The notes below the pieces were generated by a model. It worked only from the letters and a program-made list of their open reading frames with translations, made no database searches and had not been told where the DNA came from. DNA of 64,000 bases, taken from contig JAHBVU010000005.1 in the NCBI GenBank assembly GCA_019637315.1, forward strand, positions 62,001 through 126,000. The letters run 5' to 3'. Shown here piece by piece: positions 41,800 to 51,140 of this stretch. Position 1 is the stretch's first letter, and every line of letters begins with the position of its first letter. Origin of the DNA: Gemmatimonadales bacterium. GTDB lineage: Bacteria; Gemmatimonadota; Gemmatimonadetes; Gemmatimonadales; GWC2-71-9. A program made the position numbers and the translations under genes.

Positions 41800-43098
41800 A
41801 TGGTTGATCGGCCCGACCGTCCGATCCTGGTAACAGGAGCCAATGGCTTTCTGGGCCGGAGGGTTGTTCGTGCGCTGGTCGAGGCCGATCGGCCCGTTCG
41901 AGTACTGGTGCGCAGCGCCCCGGTCGACTCGGCGGTTGCCTCCGCGGAAGTCGTGCTCGGGGACGTTCGTGATCCGGCCGCAGTGCTGAAGGCGGTTCGA
42001 GGCTGCCGGTCGGTGGTCCACCTCGCGGCGGCCCTGCGTGACGAACCCGACAGTGAGGACGTCAATGTCGGGGGGGCGCGGCACCTGATCGCTGCCTGCC
42101 GGCAGGAGGAGGTGCCGCGCGTCGTTGTCGTGAGTACTCAGTCTGCTCGGATACCCCGCAAGGGAGCCTACGGCAGAACCAAGGCAGAAGCTGACGCGTT
42201 GTTCCGAGCGTCCGGGCTCGATGTCACGGTGCTCCATCTCAGCGTCGTGTACGGCGAAACCGGCGACGGCATCTTCGGAACCCTGCACCGATTCGTTCGC
42301 CGGCTTCCTGTGGTCCCTGTGCTGGGCAACGGACGGTGGCGTTCGGCGCCGGTCTATGTCGGCGATGTTGCGAGCCTGTTGGCGCAGTGTGCCGTCCGCC
42401 AGGGAACGCCAGCGACCGATTACGACATTGGCGGGCCGGATCAGGTCTCTCTCGACGAGCTGCTGGACCGGATCGGGGTTGCCTGCGGGGTGGGGATCCG
42501 ACCCAAGCTCCATGTGCCCTTCGGGCTCGCGCTTGCCGGTGCCCGCGCCCTGGCGATGGTCCTGCCGCGCCCGCCCGTTACCGTCAGCAATGTGCTCGGT
42601 TCCAACCAGGATACGGCGATGGATCTGGCCCGGGCTGGATACGATCTCGGCTTCGCGCCCATGTCGCTCGCCGATGGCTTGGATCGCATCTTTGGAACGG
42701 CTCTGCACCGCGAAGCCCGGATCCTGGGCGCATACCTCCTGGGTACGACGGTTCCTGAGGAGATCGTCGATCGGTACGTCGAGGCGCATCGCCGCTTGCT
42801 GCGTGACTCGGCTCCCGATCAGGTGACGGCGTTTGCCCTCCGTCATCCGCGCCTGATTGGTGCGCTCGATGCGGCCGGGGCGCTGGTCCGAACGCGAGAC
42901 GGTTTGCGGGATCGCCTGCTGATGCTGGCTGCGATACTCGAGGCGAGCGTGGAAACCACCGACCGATTCCTGCCGCAGTCGCGATCCCGTGCTGCCAGCA
43001 TTGCCACGCTGTTGGGCGTCGGCGTCATCGCCGTTGCTCGCGCATTGATTGGGTTCCCATTGCGCCGGTTTCTGCTTGCGCGGGGCGGGGCTGCATGA
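41800..43098 (+). CDS. NAD(P)-dependent epimerase/dehydratase (extended SDR) with C-terminal extension
   Basis: 432 residues. The Rossmann motif ILVTGANGFLGRRVVRAL is at the N-terminus; the active-site Tyr/Lys pair lies in GAYGRTKAEADALF (about 123-136). The SDR part ends near 290. A helical extension of about 140 residues follows, ending in a hydrophobic segment (SIATLLGVGVIAVARALIG), so the protein may be membrane-associated. Substrate: nucleotide sugar or hydroxyl/keto lipid, not determined. Overlaps the FAD-enzyme gene by 4 nt. Confidence 0.85.
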   Translation: MVDRPDRPILVTGANGFLGRRVVRALVEADRPVRVLVRSAPVDSAVASAEVVLGDVRDPAAVLKAVRGCRSVVHLAAALRDEPDSEDVNVGGARHLIAACRQEEVPRVVVVSTQSARIPRKGAYGRTKAEADALFRASGLDVTVLHLSVVYGETGDGIFGTLHRFVRRLPVVPVLGNGRWRSAPVYVGDVASLLAQCAVRQGTPATDYDIGGPDQVSLDELLDRIGVACGVGIRPKLHVPFGLALAGARALAMVLPRPPVTVSNVLGSNQDTAMDLARAGYDLGFAPMSLADGLDRIFGTALHREARILGAYLLGTTVPEEIVDRYVEAHRRLLRDSAPDQVTAFALRHPRLIGALDAAGALVRTRDGLRDRLLMLAAILEASVETTDRFLPQSRSRAASIATLLGVGVIAVARALIGFPLRRFLLARGGAA

Positions 43099-44723
43099 TT
43101 GCCGACGTTCTCGTGGTTGGATCCGGGCCCAGTGGCATCACGGCGGCGGGACGCCTGCTGGAGCTGGGGCGTGAAGTCACACTGATGGACGCGTCGTTGC
43201 CTGAGGATCGCTACCCGCACGACGTTCCGGCGCGACCATTTCTGTCGCTCCGCCATGAAGATCGAGAGCAGCATCGTTACATCCTCGGTGACGACTACGA
43301 GGGTGTTGCGCTCGGCGCGACCGGTCCGCTCGCTCAGGCCACTCCGCCCCGTCAGCACGTCTTTCGGCGTGCGAAGGAGCTGTTTCCGGCGGCCGCGGAC
43401 GGATTCGCGGCTATCGAAAGCCTCGCAGCCGGCGGCCTCGGTGAGGCCTGGGGTGCGGTGTCGTTTCCGTACACCCGGCACGAGTGCGAGATGAGTGGCT
43501 TGGACGCCGACCGGCTGGCGCCGCACTACGACGCGGTTGCGAGACAGATCGGTCTCTCCGGCGAAATGAACGACGATCTGACGCCTTGGCGCGGTTCGGT
43601 CCGGCCGCTTCAGGGCCCACCCGCCCCTGATCGCAACGCCTGCGCCGTGCTTGCTGCGTATCAGCGCCGCCGGGACAGCTTCCATGCGCGCGGCCTGCGA
43701 CTCGGTCGTCCGCTGTTGGCGATGCTGACGGAATCGATCGGATCTCGTCAGCCCAACCCCGGGTACGGCTTGGATTTCTGGGCCAATCATGGGGGCAGCG
43801 TTTTTCGTCCCACGGTCGTTCTCGACGAACTCCGGCAACGCCCTGGCTTGACCTACCAACCTGGCATGCTGGTGCTCCGCTGGGTCGACCAGGGCGAGCA
43901 GGGTGTCGAGGTCGAAGCGGTCGACCTCACCACTGGTGAAATGGTGACGTGCCGAGCTCGAACGGTGCTGCTCGCTGCGGGCGCCCTGGGCACCACGCGC
44001 ATCGTGCTGCGGTCGCTGAGTCACTATGACCGCCCCGTTCCGCTGGTATGCAACGAGCATGCGCTGATACCGACCGTCAGACTCGGTGGCCTGGGCGATG
44101 GTCCTGAGCAGGGTGTTCATGCTCTTGCGCAGTTGACGGCAATGATCGATCCGACCGGCGACCAGCGGCATCTGGCCCAGGCGCAATTCTACTCGTTTAC
44201 CGGTCTCCCGCTGGCCCGGCTGCTGCGCGAGTCGCCTTGTGCCTATCGGGATGCGATTGCTGTGTTCCGGACCATCGCGACGAGCCTGGTGATCCTCGTG
44301 CTGCAGCACGAGGATCACCCCGAACCCACCAAGACCTGCCTGCTGCGGCAAGCTGCGTCGCTTCGTGACGATCCGCTCGAGTTCGACTACCGGACAACGA
44401 CAGCGGAAGCCGATCGTCAGCGGGCGGCCGAAGGGATGCTCAAGCGGGAGGTCCGTCGTTTGGGGTGCTGGCCGGTGCGGTCCGTTTATCCCGGCGCGGG
44501 GAGCAGCATCCACTACGGCGGGATGTTGCCCTATTCGTCGGAACCGCGGCCGCTGACGACAGGTCTCGACGGGCGCCTCCACGGCACCGCAAACGTGTAC
44601 GTTGGCGACGGCGCGAGCCTGCGGTATCTGCCTGCCAAGGGCCTGACCCTGACGCTGATGGCCAACGCCCATCGGGTCGCCGACGGGCTTGCCCCGGGGT
44701 CCGGGCGGGTGCGGGTTGCCTGA
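43095..44723 (+). CDS. GMC-family FAD-dependent oxidoreductase
   Basis: 542 residues. An FAD dinucleotide-binding motif at the N-terminus (VLVVGSGPSGITAAGRLLE) and the GMC C-terminal block NVYVGDGASLRYLPAKGLTL then MANAHRVADGL, where the active-site base would lie. The middle is divergent from alcohol/glucose oxidases. It oxidises a hydroxyl on an unknown sugar, sterol or lipid, and may act in turn with the SDR encoded just upstream (ATGA overlap). Confidence 0.83.
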   Translation: MIADVLVVGSGPSGITAAGRLLELGREVTLMDASLPEDRYPHDVPARPFLSLRHEDREQHRYILGDDYEGVALGATGPLAQATPPRQHVFRRAKELFPAAADGFAAIESLAAGGLGEAWGAVSFPYTRHECEMSGLDADRLAPHYDAVARQIGLSGEMNDDLTPWRGSVRPLQGPPAPDRNACAVLAAYQRRRDSFHARGLRLGRPLLAMLTESIGSRQPNPGYGLDFWANHGGSVFRPTVVLDELRQRPGLTYQPGMLVLRWVDQGEQGVEVEAVDLTTGEMVTCRARTVLLAAGALGTTRIVLRSLSHYDRPVPLVCNEHALIPTVRLGGLGDGPEQGVHALAQLTAMIDPTGDQRHLAQAQFYSFTGLPLARLLRESPCAYRDAIAVFRTIATSLVILVLQHEDHPEPTKTCLLRQAASLRDDPLEFDYRTTTAEADRQRAAEGMLKREVRRLGCWPVRSVYPGAGSSIHYGGMLPYSSEPRPLTTGLDGRLHGTANVYVGDGASLRYLPAKGLTLTLMANAHRVADGLAPGSGRVRVA

Positions 44724-44810
44724 GGCCGTTGCCGAGGTCTGCTGTGAGTCGTAACGTGGTAGCGCGGTAAGCTGTGTTGAGGAGCTTGGAGTCCACTTGA
44801 GGAGCAACCT

Positions 44811-45995
44811 GTGTCAGTGACTGCCGGGTCTCGTGCCGAGACCATCGAGGAGATCGAAGTAACCGTCCTCATGCCCTGCCTCAACGAGGCTGAAACGCTG
44901 GAGCAGTGCATCATCAAGGCGCAGCGCGGCCTGGCCGACATTGGGGTACGTGGCGAAGTCGTCATTGGTGACAACGGCAGCACCGACGGTTCTCAGGATC
45001 TGGCCCGATCACTCGGCGCGCGGGTGGTCGATGTGCCCATTCGCGGCTATGGAGCTGCCCTCTTGGGTGGCATTCGGGAGGCGCGGGGCCGGTACATCAT
45101 CATGGGCGATTCCGATGACAGCTACGACTTTTCCCGTTTGGGGCTGTTCGTCGAGAAGCTGCGTGAGGGATACGATCTCGTGATGGGCAATCGATTCCGG
45201 GGCGGGATCGCGCCGGGGGCGATGCCGCCGCTTCATCGCTATCTGGGTAATCCGGTTCTGTCCGGTATCGGCCGACTGTTCTTTGCCAGTCCGGTCCGGG
45301 ACTTTCATTGCGGGCTGCGCGGCTTTAATCGGGCCTCCATCATGGCTCTCGGTCTCCGGACAACCGGGATGGAGTTTGCCAGCGAGATGGTCGTCAAGGC
45401 AACGATTCAGCGACTTCGGATCACCGAAGTGCCGACAACCCTGTCGCCAGATGGTCGCAGTCGTCCGCCGCATTTGCGAAGCTGGCGCGACGGCTGGCGT
45501 CACCTGCGGTTCCTGCTGCTGTTCAGCCCCCGTTTTCTGTTCCTTTTTCCCGGGTTCCTCCTGGCAGGCGTCGGCTTGGCCACGATTGCCTGGCTCCTGC
45601 CTGGTCCGCAGATGGTCGGATCGGTCTCCTTCGACGTCAACACTCTTCTGTTCGCATCGGCTGCCGTCATCATCGGTGCCAAGCTGATTCTGTTCTGGCT
45701 GTACGCCAAGGTGTTCGCAGTATCAGAGGGGCTGCTGCCCCCGGACCCTCGGCTGGAGCGCCTCTTCAAGTATGTGACCCTCGAGGTTGGCGTCATCCTT
45801 GGTGCCCTCACCTTCATTGCCGGGATTGTACTGGCCTTGCTCGGCGTGGCGGAGTGGCGAGCAGCCGAGTTCGGCACCCTCGATGTTCGGCGGAGTCTGC
45901 GCTGGGCGGTTTCGTCGGTGACCCTGATGGTGCTGGGCTGCCAGGGCGTGTTTGCCAGCTTCTTCCTCTCGGTGCTTGGCCTCCGGCGGCTCTGA
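44811..45995 (+). CDS. Family 2 glycosyltransferase with C-terminal membrane helices
   Basis: 394 residues from GTG 44811 (GAGGAG 6 nt upstream). GT-A domain with EVTVLMPCLNEAETLEQC, nucleotide site DNGSTDGSQDL and the DxD in IIMGDSDDSYDF (about 96-107). A C-terminal four-helix membrane region from about 235. The layout matches polyprenyl-phosphate sugar transferases (dolichol-P-mannose/glucose synthase type), which make lipid-linked sugar donors. The next gene is a likely user of such a donor. Confidence 0.9.
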   Translation: MSVTAGSRAETIEEIEVTVLMPCLNEAETLEQCIIKAQRGLADIGVRGEVVIGDNGSTDGSQDLARSLGARVVDVPIRGYGAALLGGIREARGRYIIMGDSDDSYDFSRLGLFVEKLREGYDLVMGNRFRGGIAPGAMPPLHRYLGNPVLSGIGRLFFASPVRDFHCGLRGFNRASIMALGLRTTGMEFASEMVVKATIQRLRITEVPTTLSPDGRSRPPHLRSWRDGWRHLRFLLLFSPRFLFLFPGFLLAGVGLATIAWLLPGPQMVGSVSFDVNTLLFASAAVIIGAKLILFWLYAKVFAVSEGLLPPDPRLERLFKYVTLEVGVILGALTFIAGIVLALLGVAEWRAAEFGTLDVRRSLRWAVSSVTLMVLGCQGVFASFFLSVLGLRRL

Positions 45996-46002
45996 GGCCT
46001 GG

Positions 46003-47679
46003 ATGATGTCGACCGATCGTGGTCAGGGCGAGCGGAGTCCGACGGCAGTCGCTGTACTCGTCGCGACTGCCTGCATCTTCTATGGCGGGGTCAGTGCCAT
46101 CGGGATTGCACAGGCTTGGCGCCACCACGAGCTGATCGGGTTCCTGCTCCAGGCAGTCGTTCTTCTCCCAGTGCTCTGGTGGGCTTGGACGAGGACCGGG
46201 CTGGCCGCGCCGACGGATGCGCTCGTGAGTGACCGAGTTGCCCGCGGTGCGATCGTGCTGTTTGTCCTCGTCGCGGCGGGTCTCAGCTGGCATGTGACGC
46301 AGGGCATGCTGATCAACGACGAGAACGCCTATCGTTTCCAGGCAGAGACGCTGGTGCGGGGCTCGCTGTTCGCGCCCAATCCCCATGGAGCTCCACTTGC
46401 TCCGGAGCGGCCGCCTCGCGCACTCCTCTTCACTCACGCGATCTACACCGAACACGGATGGGCGTTTCACTTTCCGATCGGGTGGCCGCTGGTCCTGGCC
46501 CTCCCGGAAACGCTCGGCATCTCGTGGCTGCTCAACCCGGTCCTGGGCGGCGTCCTGCTCCTGCTGACTTGGACGGTGACCCGTGAGCTCTTCGGCGGTG
46601 CCGTGGCTCCCGCGGCAGTCGTAATCGCCGCACTGTCGCCGTACCTGCTGGGCAATCTCGTCGGCATCATGTCACATGGGGCCAGCGGCGTTCTGGTGGC
46701 TGGCGCCACCCTGCTATTCATTCGCGGCGTGCGCAGCGGTCGGCTTGGGCCATTCGTGCTGATGCTGGCCTTGCTCGCGATCTGCATCCAGATCCGTCTC
46801 CTTACAGGGGCGATTGCCGCCGCGATCCTGGGCTGTGCTGCGCTCGTCATGACGAGAGATCGGCCCCGGCTGTGTCTCGGCATTGCTGGCGCATCGGCCG
46901 TACTCGGGGGGCTGGCGGTCGCGGGCGTCCTTGCCTCCAACGCAGCAATCACCGGATCGCCGCTGCTCTCGCCATATGCGTTGTCACGCGGCCTGACCGA
47001 GAATGCCGGCATTGTGGCCGGGCTCAGCCAGATCGGCCACAATCTGATCGGTTCGTATCGCGGCGCGGCGCAGGCAACGATCCTGTATGCCTTTCCACTG
47101 GTGATCCTCCTCGCCGGATACGGCTACTGGAAGACTCGCCGCCAGGTTCCAGAGGGGAATGTGCTCGTCCTCCTGCTGGTCGGCCTCGTCCTCGGGCACC
47201 TGATCCAGTCCGAGCCATTCAGTTCGGTCAGCGGTGAGCGCTACTGGTTCGAGGCCTACTTCGGGGTTGCTGCGCTCGCGGCGGTCGGGCTCCACCGCTG
47301 GGTTGCTGAGCACCGCCCGGCTCGCCAGGTCGTGCAGGTATCGGCGGCCGGTATTGTGTTGGCTCAGCTCGCGCTCGGTGGCGCGACGGCCGTCAAACTC
47401 GATCGTCTGAGCCAGCCTCAGCGGGCGTTCCTCGACGCGGCCCGCCAGTTCGAAGGGTGCCAGTGCGCATTGTTTCTCTCGATTCCAGAGCCGTTCTTCG
47501 CCCAGCACTTCATTCTGAACCGGCCGGACTGGCCGGATCGGTCGGTCTTCTTCTTTACCGACCCGGGTCCTGGTGAGCGGGTCGAGTGGGCGCAGCGCTT
47601 CGGCAAGGAACGCTGGGCCGCCCTCAGGTACGACCCCTCGATCAGAAAAGCGGTCGTCGATGATGAGGGTTCGCTCTGA
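46003..47679 (+). CDS. Multi-pass membrane glycosyltransferase (PMT/ArnT-like, GT39/GT83 type)
   Basis: 558 residues from ATG 46003 (7 nt after the GT2 stop). About ten transmembrane helices. The first periplasmic loop carries DENAYRFQAE, the acidic motif typical of ArnT/PMT-like GT-C enzymes, and HFPIGWPLVLALPETLGIS. A C-terminal soluble part of about 80 residues has no known domain. It would transfer a sugar from the polyprenyl-phosphate donor made by the GT2 neighbour to a periplasmic acceptor. The acceptor is unknown. Confidence 0.78.
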   Translation: MMSTDRGQGERSPTAVAVLVATACIFYGGVSAIGIAQAWRHHELIGFLLQAVVLLPVLWWAWTRTGLAAPTDALVSDRVARGAIVLFVLVAAGLSWHVTQGMLINDENAYRFQAETLVRGSLFAPNPHGAPLAPERPPRALLFTHAIYTEHGWAFHFPIGWPLVLALPETLGISWLLNPVLGGVLLLLTWTVTRELFGGAVAPAAVVIAALSPYLLGNLVGIMSHGASGVLVAGATLLFIRGVRSGRLGPFVLMLALLAICIQIRLLTGAIAAAILGCAALVMTRDRPRLCLGIAGASAVLGGLAVAGVLASNAAITGSPLLSPYALSRGLTENAGIVAGLSQIGHNLIGSYRGAAQATILYAFPLVILLAGYGYWKTRRQVPEGNVLVLLLVGLVLGHLIQSEPFSSVSGERYWFEAYFGVAALAAVGLHRWVAEHRPARQVVQVSAAGIVLAQLALGGATAVKLDRLSQPQRAFLDAARQFEGCQCALFLSIPEPFFAQHFILNRPDWPDRSVFFFTDPGPGERVEWAQRFGKERWAALRYDPSIRKAVVDDEGSL

Positions 47680-47682
47680 AGC

Positions 47683-47700
47683 CACCTGCCGTGGCAGGTG
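47683..47700. other. Short hairpin after the glycosyltransferase cluster
   Basis: CACCTGCC (47683-47690), GT, GGCAGGTG (47693-47700): perfect 8-bp stem 4 nt past the stop codon of the preceding gene. No T-run follows, so it may be a factor-dependent terminator or an mRNA 3' end structure. Confidence 0.5.
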
Positions 47701-47789
47701 CACCAGTCCAGCTGCACGCGATTTCGTGTCGTGACTGTACCGTCGGCGGATGAGCCGCACTCTCGCCCCCTTTTCGGAACGGTGGCTGC

Positions 47790-49595
47790 ATGACCGGACG
47801 TCTCCTCTCCGTCATCACTGTGCTCGCAACTCTCTCGACCGGTCCGTGGCCTGCCGTTCCCATTGTCGTCTCGGCCGACTCGTTGCCGCGATTCGCGCCG
47901 AATCATGGTACGGTTTCGAGTATCGCGGACTCCGTCGTTCGTCAGTTTGGGGTTCCCGTCCGGATGCGCGATGGGGTGACGCTCTATGCCGACGTCTATC
48001 GGCCAGCCGTCGCGCATCCGGTGCCGGTCGTGCTCGAGCGGACGCCCTACATGCGTACGGGCGCGGGGTATGCTGCCGCCGGCCGGCGCTGGGCCTCGCT
48101 CGGGTATGCCTATGTCGTGCAGGACGTTCGCGGTCGCGGCGACTCCGAGGGGCGTTTCGATCCGCTGGCGCAGGAAGTCGCCGACGGATTCGATACCCAG
48201 ACTTGGGCAGGTCAGCAGCGGTGGTCGACCGGGCGGGTTGGTACTGTGGGTGGTTCCTATGGCGGTTGGACCCAGACCCTTCCTGCGCATCTCAACAATC
48301 CGGCAGTCGGCGCGATGATCCCGACGGTTACCCCATCGGATCCGGGTGGCTTCTGGCCCCAGCGACGCGGCGGGCTGTCGTTCGGGATGCTCGAGTGGGC
48401 CATGGTCGTCGAGGGTCGGACGACGCGGGCGCTTCCCTATGAGCTCTTTGATCTCGTGGCGGCGTACAAGACCCGCCCGATTCGAGATGCCGACCTGGCG
48501 ATCGGTTCGCGGTCCGAGATCTGGCGTGAGTATCTCGGTCGACTCGAAGATGCCGATTATTGGAGGACGCGGAGCTATCAGCACCTTCTGCCTCGTTCGA
48601 CCATTCCGATGCTGCACGTCACGGGATGGTACGACGGTACGTTAGGCGGCAGTCTCGAGAATTTCGCGGCGGTACGGACGCAAGGAACCCCTTCGGCGCG
48701 ACAGCACCAGTATCTCGTGGTGGGGCCGTGGCGGCACTGGGTTGCCTCCGACTCTCGCAACACGAGCTTGCGCGGGGTGGAGTTTGGCGAAGAGTCTCGG
48801 GTTGACCTTGGTGCCATGTCGGCGGCGTGGTTCGAACACTACCTCCGGCGCGGTTCGACGGATCCGATTGCCTGGCCGCGAGTCCGAGTATTCCAGATGG
48901 GTGCCAATCGCTGGCTCGGCGGCGATGACTGGCCGCTCGGCGGGACGCGGATGGAGACCTACTATCTCGATCGCACTGGTGATGCGGGCGTCTTGACGTC
49001 CACGTCTCCAAGAGATGACCACGCTCTCGATCGGTACACCTACGATCCTGCCGATCCGACGCCCTTTCTCTGGGAAGTCAACGTCGACTCGGGCAACCCG
49101 GACGACTATCGCCCAGTCGAGGCGCGCCCTGACGTGCTGGTGTACACCATGCCGTCGCCGCGGACGGCGTTGTCCGTCTGTGGTCCCGTGCGCGCGACGC
49201 TCTTTGCCGCATCCTCGGCGCACGACACCGATTGGGTTGCGCGGCTGTCGCTGGTTCGCGCCGATGGTTATTCGCAGCGGCTGACCGAAGGCTGGGTGCG
49301 TGCACGAGAGCGTCGCGGCAATTTCCGCAACGATCCGCTCGTCCCGGGGCAGGTCGAGCGGTACGATCTCGACCTCTGGGGTACCTGTGTCCTGGTCAAG
49401 CCGGGCGAGCGGCTCCGGCTGGCGGTGATGTCGGCGGCGTTTCCGCTCCTGGTGCCCAACTTCAACAGCGGCGGCGATCTCGCGCTCGAGACAGAACCGG
49501 TAGTTGCGCAGCAGACGATTCACCGGGGCGGAGCGTACGCTTCGTTCGTGCTGCTCCCCGTGGTGCCCGAACCGCGCGTCGTTCGCAAGCCGTAA
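47790..49595 (+). CDS. CocE/NonD-type secreted hydrolase (X-Pro dipeptidyl-peptidase S15 family)
   Basis: 601 residues with a signal peptide (ITVLATLSTGPWPA). The nucleophile elbow is GGSYGGW (Ser about residue 154), the Asp is expected near VTGWYDGTLGG, and His is in GPWRHWVAS. A C-terminal jelly-roll domain (about 400-590) ends VLLPVVPEP. These hydrolyse peptides with N-terminal X-Pro or esters such as cocaine; substrate cannot be told from sequence. Separate promoter likely, since a hairpin and about 110 nt precede it. Confidence 0.88.
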   Translation: MTGRLLSVITVLATLSTGPWPAVPIVVSADSLPRFAPNHGTVSSIADSVVRQFGVPVRMRDGVTLYADVYRPAVAHPVPVVLERTPYMRTGAGYAAAGRRWASLGYAYVVQDVRGRGDSEGRFDPLAQEVADGFDTQTWAGQQRWSTGRVGTVGGSYGGWTQTLPAHLNNPAVGAMIPTVTPSDPGGFWPQRRGGLSFGMLEWAMVVEGRTTRALPYELFDLVAAYKTRPIRDADLAIGSRSEIWREYLGRLEDADYWRTRSYQHLLPRSTIPMLHVTGWYDGTLGGSLENFAAVRTQGTPSARQHQYLVVGPWRHWVASDSRNTSLRGVEFGEESRVDLGAMSAAWFEHYLRRGSTDPIAWPRVRVFQMGANRWLGGDDWPLGGTRMETYYLDRTGDAGVLTSTSPRDDHALDRYTYDPADPTPFLWEVNVDSGNPDDYRPVEARPDVLVYTMPSPRTALSVCGPVRATLFAASSAHDTDWVARLSLVRADGYSQRLTEGWVRARERRGNFRNDPLVPGQVERYDLDLWGTCVLVKPGERLRLAVMSAAFPLLVPNFNSGGDLALETEPVVAQQTIHRGGAYASFVLLPVVPEPRVVRKP

Positions 49596-49644
49596 AGCGG
49601 ATCAATGCTACTCGCGATGCAGCGACTATCGAACGAATGGAGCG

Positions 49645-50835
49645 TTATGGCGTCTCAATCTTGAACTGGACGAGGCGCACACCGTCGTCGGTATCCTGAG
49701 TTCCCAGGACCATGGTTGCGGTCGCCGCCTCAAGGCGAATGCCTGATGGTTCCGAGACCAGGGCGACGGTCTGGCCGGAGGTGTCGAGTACCCTCCATTG
49801 CACAGCAGTTCGCTTCGCTTCAGTACGGAGCCAGATCCTCCTGTCGGTGGAGACGAAGGCCTGGGACACGGGTGGATAGTAAGGCGGGGCCTTGACCGCG
49901 GGACGAATAACCGATCGCGCCGCTTCCAGGGATGGGAACGATCGCCGTGCCACCTCACTGAGTTCATCCACGACACTGTTCACGTGAGAGGCGGGAATGG
50001 CCTGCGGCTGGTACTGATAGGTATGACTTCTTACCGTATCGCCTGCCGCGTCGATGACCGTGACGGAATACTGCGCGGTTCGCGGGCTCGTTGCGGCGGG
50101 ACGATCGATGATGACAAACGCGGCGCCCCCTGGCGTCAGGCGCCATAGGGGCGTGTCGTCGAACGCATCGAGGCCCTCCACTCGTAGAACGTTGATCGAA
50201 CGCTGCGGTCCGGTGAACGTGATCGCGCTCCGCGGATGCCGCCGGATCGTGATCGTGTCGCGGACTTCCCCGTCCCAACCGCACAGCATCAGCGGCCATG
50301 GTGCGTTGATCAGGTCTGGCTGAGCAAGCGGCAAGGGCTGACACAGAGCGTTTCCGCCTTGAAGCAGCGCGGCGAGCGTTCTCCGCATGGGAACTGCGCG
50401 GACGAATCGGACTGAACTCGTATCGAGCGCGAAAACGCTGAACCTGTTGAGGTTCGGATCTGCAGCGACGATCGAATCGCCCAGCGTGGCGATACCCGAG
50501 ATACGTGCAAACTCGCCCGGGCCTGCGCCCCTCCGACCGGCGTAGCTTCGAGCTTTCCCGTCTGGTCTCATGAGAAGGATGGTAGGAACGTCAGCCAGGG
50601 CAACGACCATGTCACCTCTCGCTGTCAGAATCACCCCGTTCAATGAAGTTGCAGGAGTACCGTCCGGCGCGGCTATCGGGACGATCCGGGTTGTGGTCAG
50701 CTTCCAGCTTGGGGCTGAGGTTTGCCCGAGGGATTCAGATGCGATCGCAATACTGGCACCTAGCCAACCCATGGTCGAAGCACGGCCAAGCACTACGCAT
50801 CGAAGCCTCGTCACGAGCGTGCTGAAACTGAGCAT
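49645..50835 (-). CDS. Secreted six-bladed propeller-like protein of unknown function
   Basis: 396 residues from ATG 50835 or GTG 50838, with GAGGAG in front. A signal-like N-terminus (ASIAIASESLGQ), then beta-rich repeats with GKARSYAGRRGAGPGEFARI, a pattern seen in NHL/6-bladed 'BF2992/BF3541-like' propellers of Bacteroidota and Gemmatimonadota. No catalytic residues are recognised. It is divergent from the paa cluster with a 299-nt gap that also holds the paa control region. Confidence 0.7.
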   Translation of the reverse strand: MLSFSTLVTRLRCVVLGRASTMGWLGASIAIASESLGQTSAPSWKLTTTRIVPIAAPDGTPATSLNGVILTARGDMVVALADVPTILLMRPDGKARSYAGRRGAGPGEFARISGIATLGDSIVAADPNLNRFSVFALDTSSVRFVRAVPMRRTLAALLQGGNALCQPLPLAQPDLINAPWPLMLCGWDGEVRDTITIRRHPRSAITFTGPQRSINVLRVEGLDAFDDTPLWRLTPGGAAFVIIDRPAATSPRTAQYSVTVIDAAGDTVRSHTYQYQPQAIPASHVNSVVDELSEVARRSFPSLEAARSVIRPAVKAPPYYPPVSQAFVSTDRRIWLRTEAKRTAVQWRVLDTSGQTVALVSEPSGIRLEAATATMVLGTQDTDDGVRLVQFKIETP

Positions 50836-51044
50836 CACGGGAACTCCTCAAGCCCCTGTTGGGATTGTTTCAGGGCCCAGGGCGTCAGGGGTAGGGAACG
50901 GTGCTGTCGCGCCCGCGTCCTGGAAGAGCTGACTGGTCATCTCGATTACGGGCTGACGGCTCTGAGTGGCGGTGCCCGAGAGGCCGCATCGCTCATCTCC
51001 CGAGTCCCAGGCCCTGGGACACATTAATGACGAACCTACCACCT

Positions 51045-51070
51045 AAAACCGGGGCCCACCAATCGGTTTT
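51045..51070. other. Hairpin between the propeller and paa genes
   Basis: AAAACCG (51045-51051), 12 nt, CGGTTTT (51064-51070). 7-bp stem with A/T-rich ends, located about 20 nt upstream of the PaaR-like operator; it may be a bidirectional weak terminator or just part of the promoter region. Confidence 0.4.
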
Positions 51071-51088
51071 GGACAGGTCGGGCGATTG

Positions 51089-51115
51089 GCGTTAGATTAC
51101 ACTAACGCTTGTTAG
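51089..51115. promoter_or_regulatory. PaaR-like operator with three half-sites
   Basis: GCGTTAG (51089-51095), 6 nt, CTAACGC (51102-51108) is a perfect inverted repeat. Its right half also begins CTAACGCTTGTTAG (51102-51115). The second palindrome fits, with one difference, the CNAACG-n-n-CGTTNG consensus I recall for the TetR-type PaaR of Thermus. It lies 25 nt before the paaA start codon. No regulator gene is nearby, so the protein would be encoded elsewhere. Confidence 0.65.
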
Positions 51116-51140
51116 GTTCCGCCGAACCGGAGGGATGGAG

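Noticed and set aside
42843-44807. 654-residue minus-strand frame over the GMC oxidoreductase
   Set aside because: Mirror frame of a gene with clear FAD motif and GMC C-terminus.
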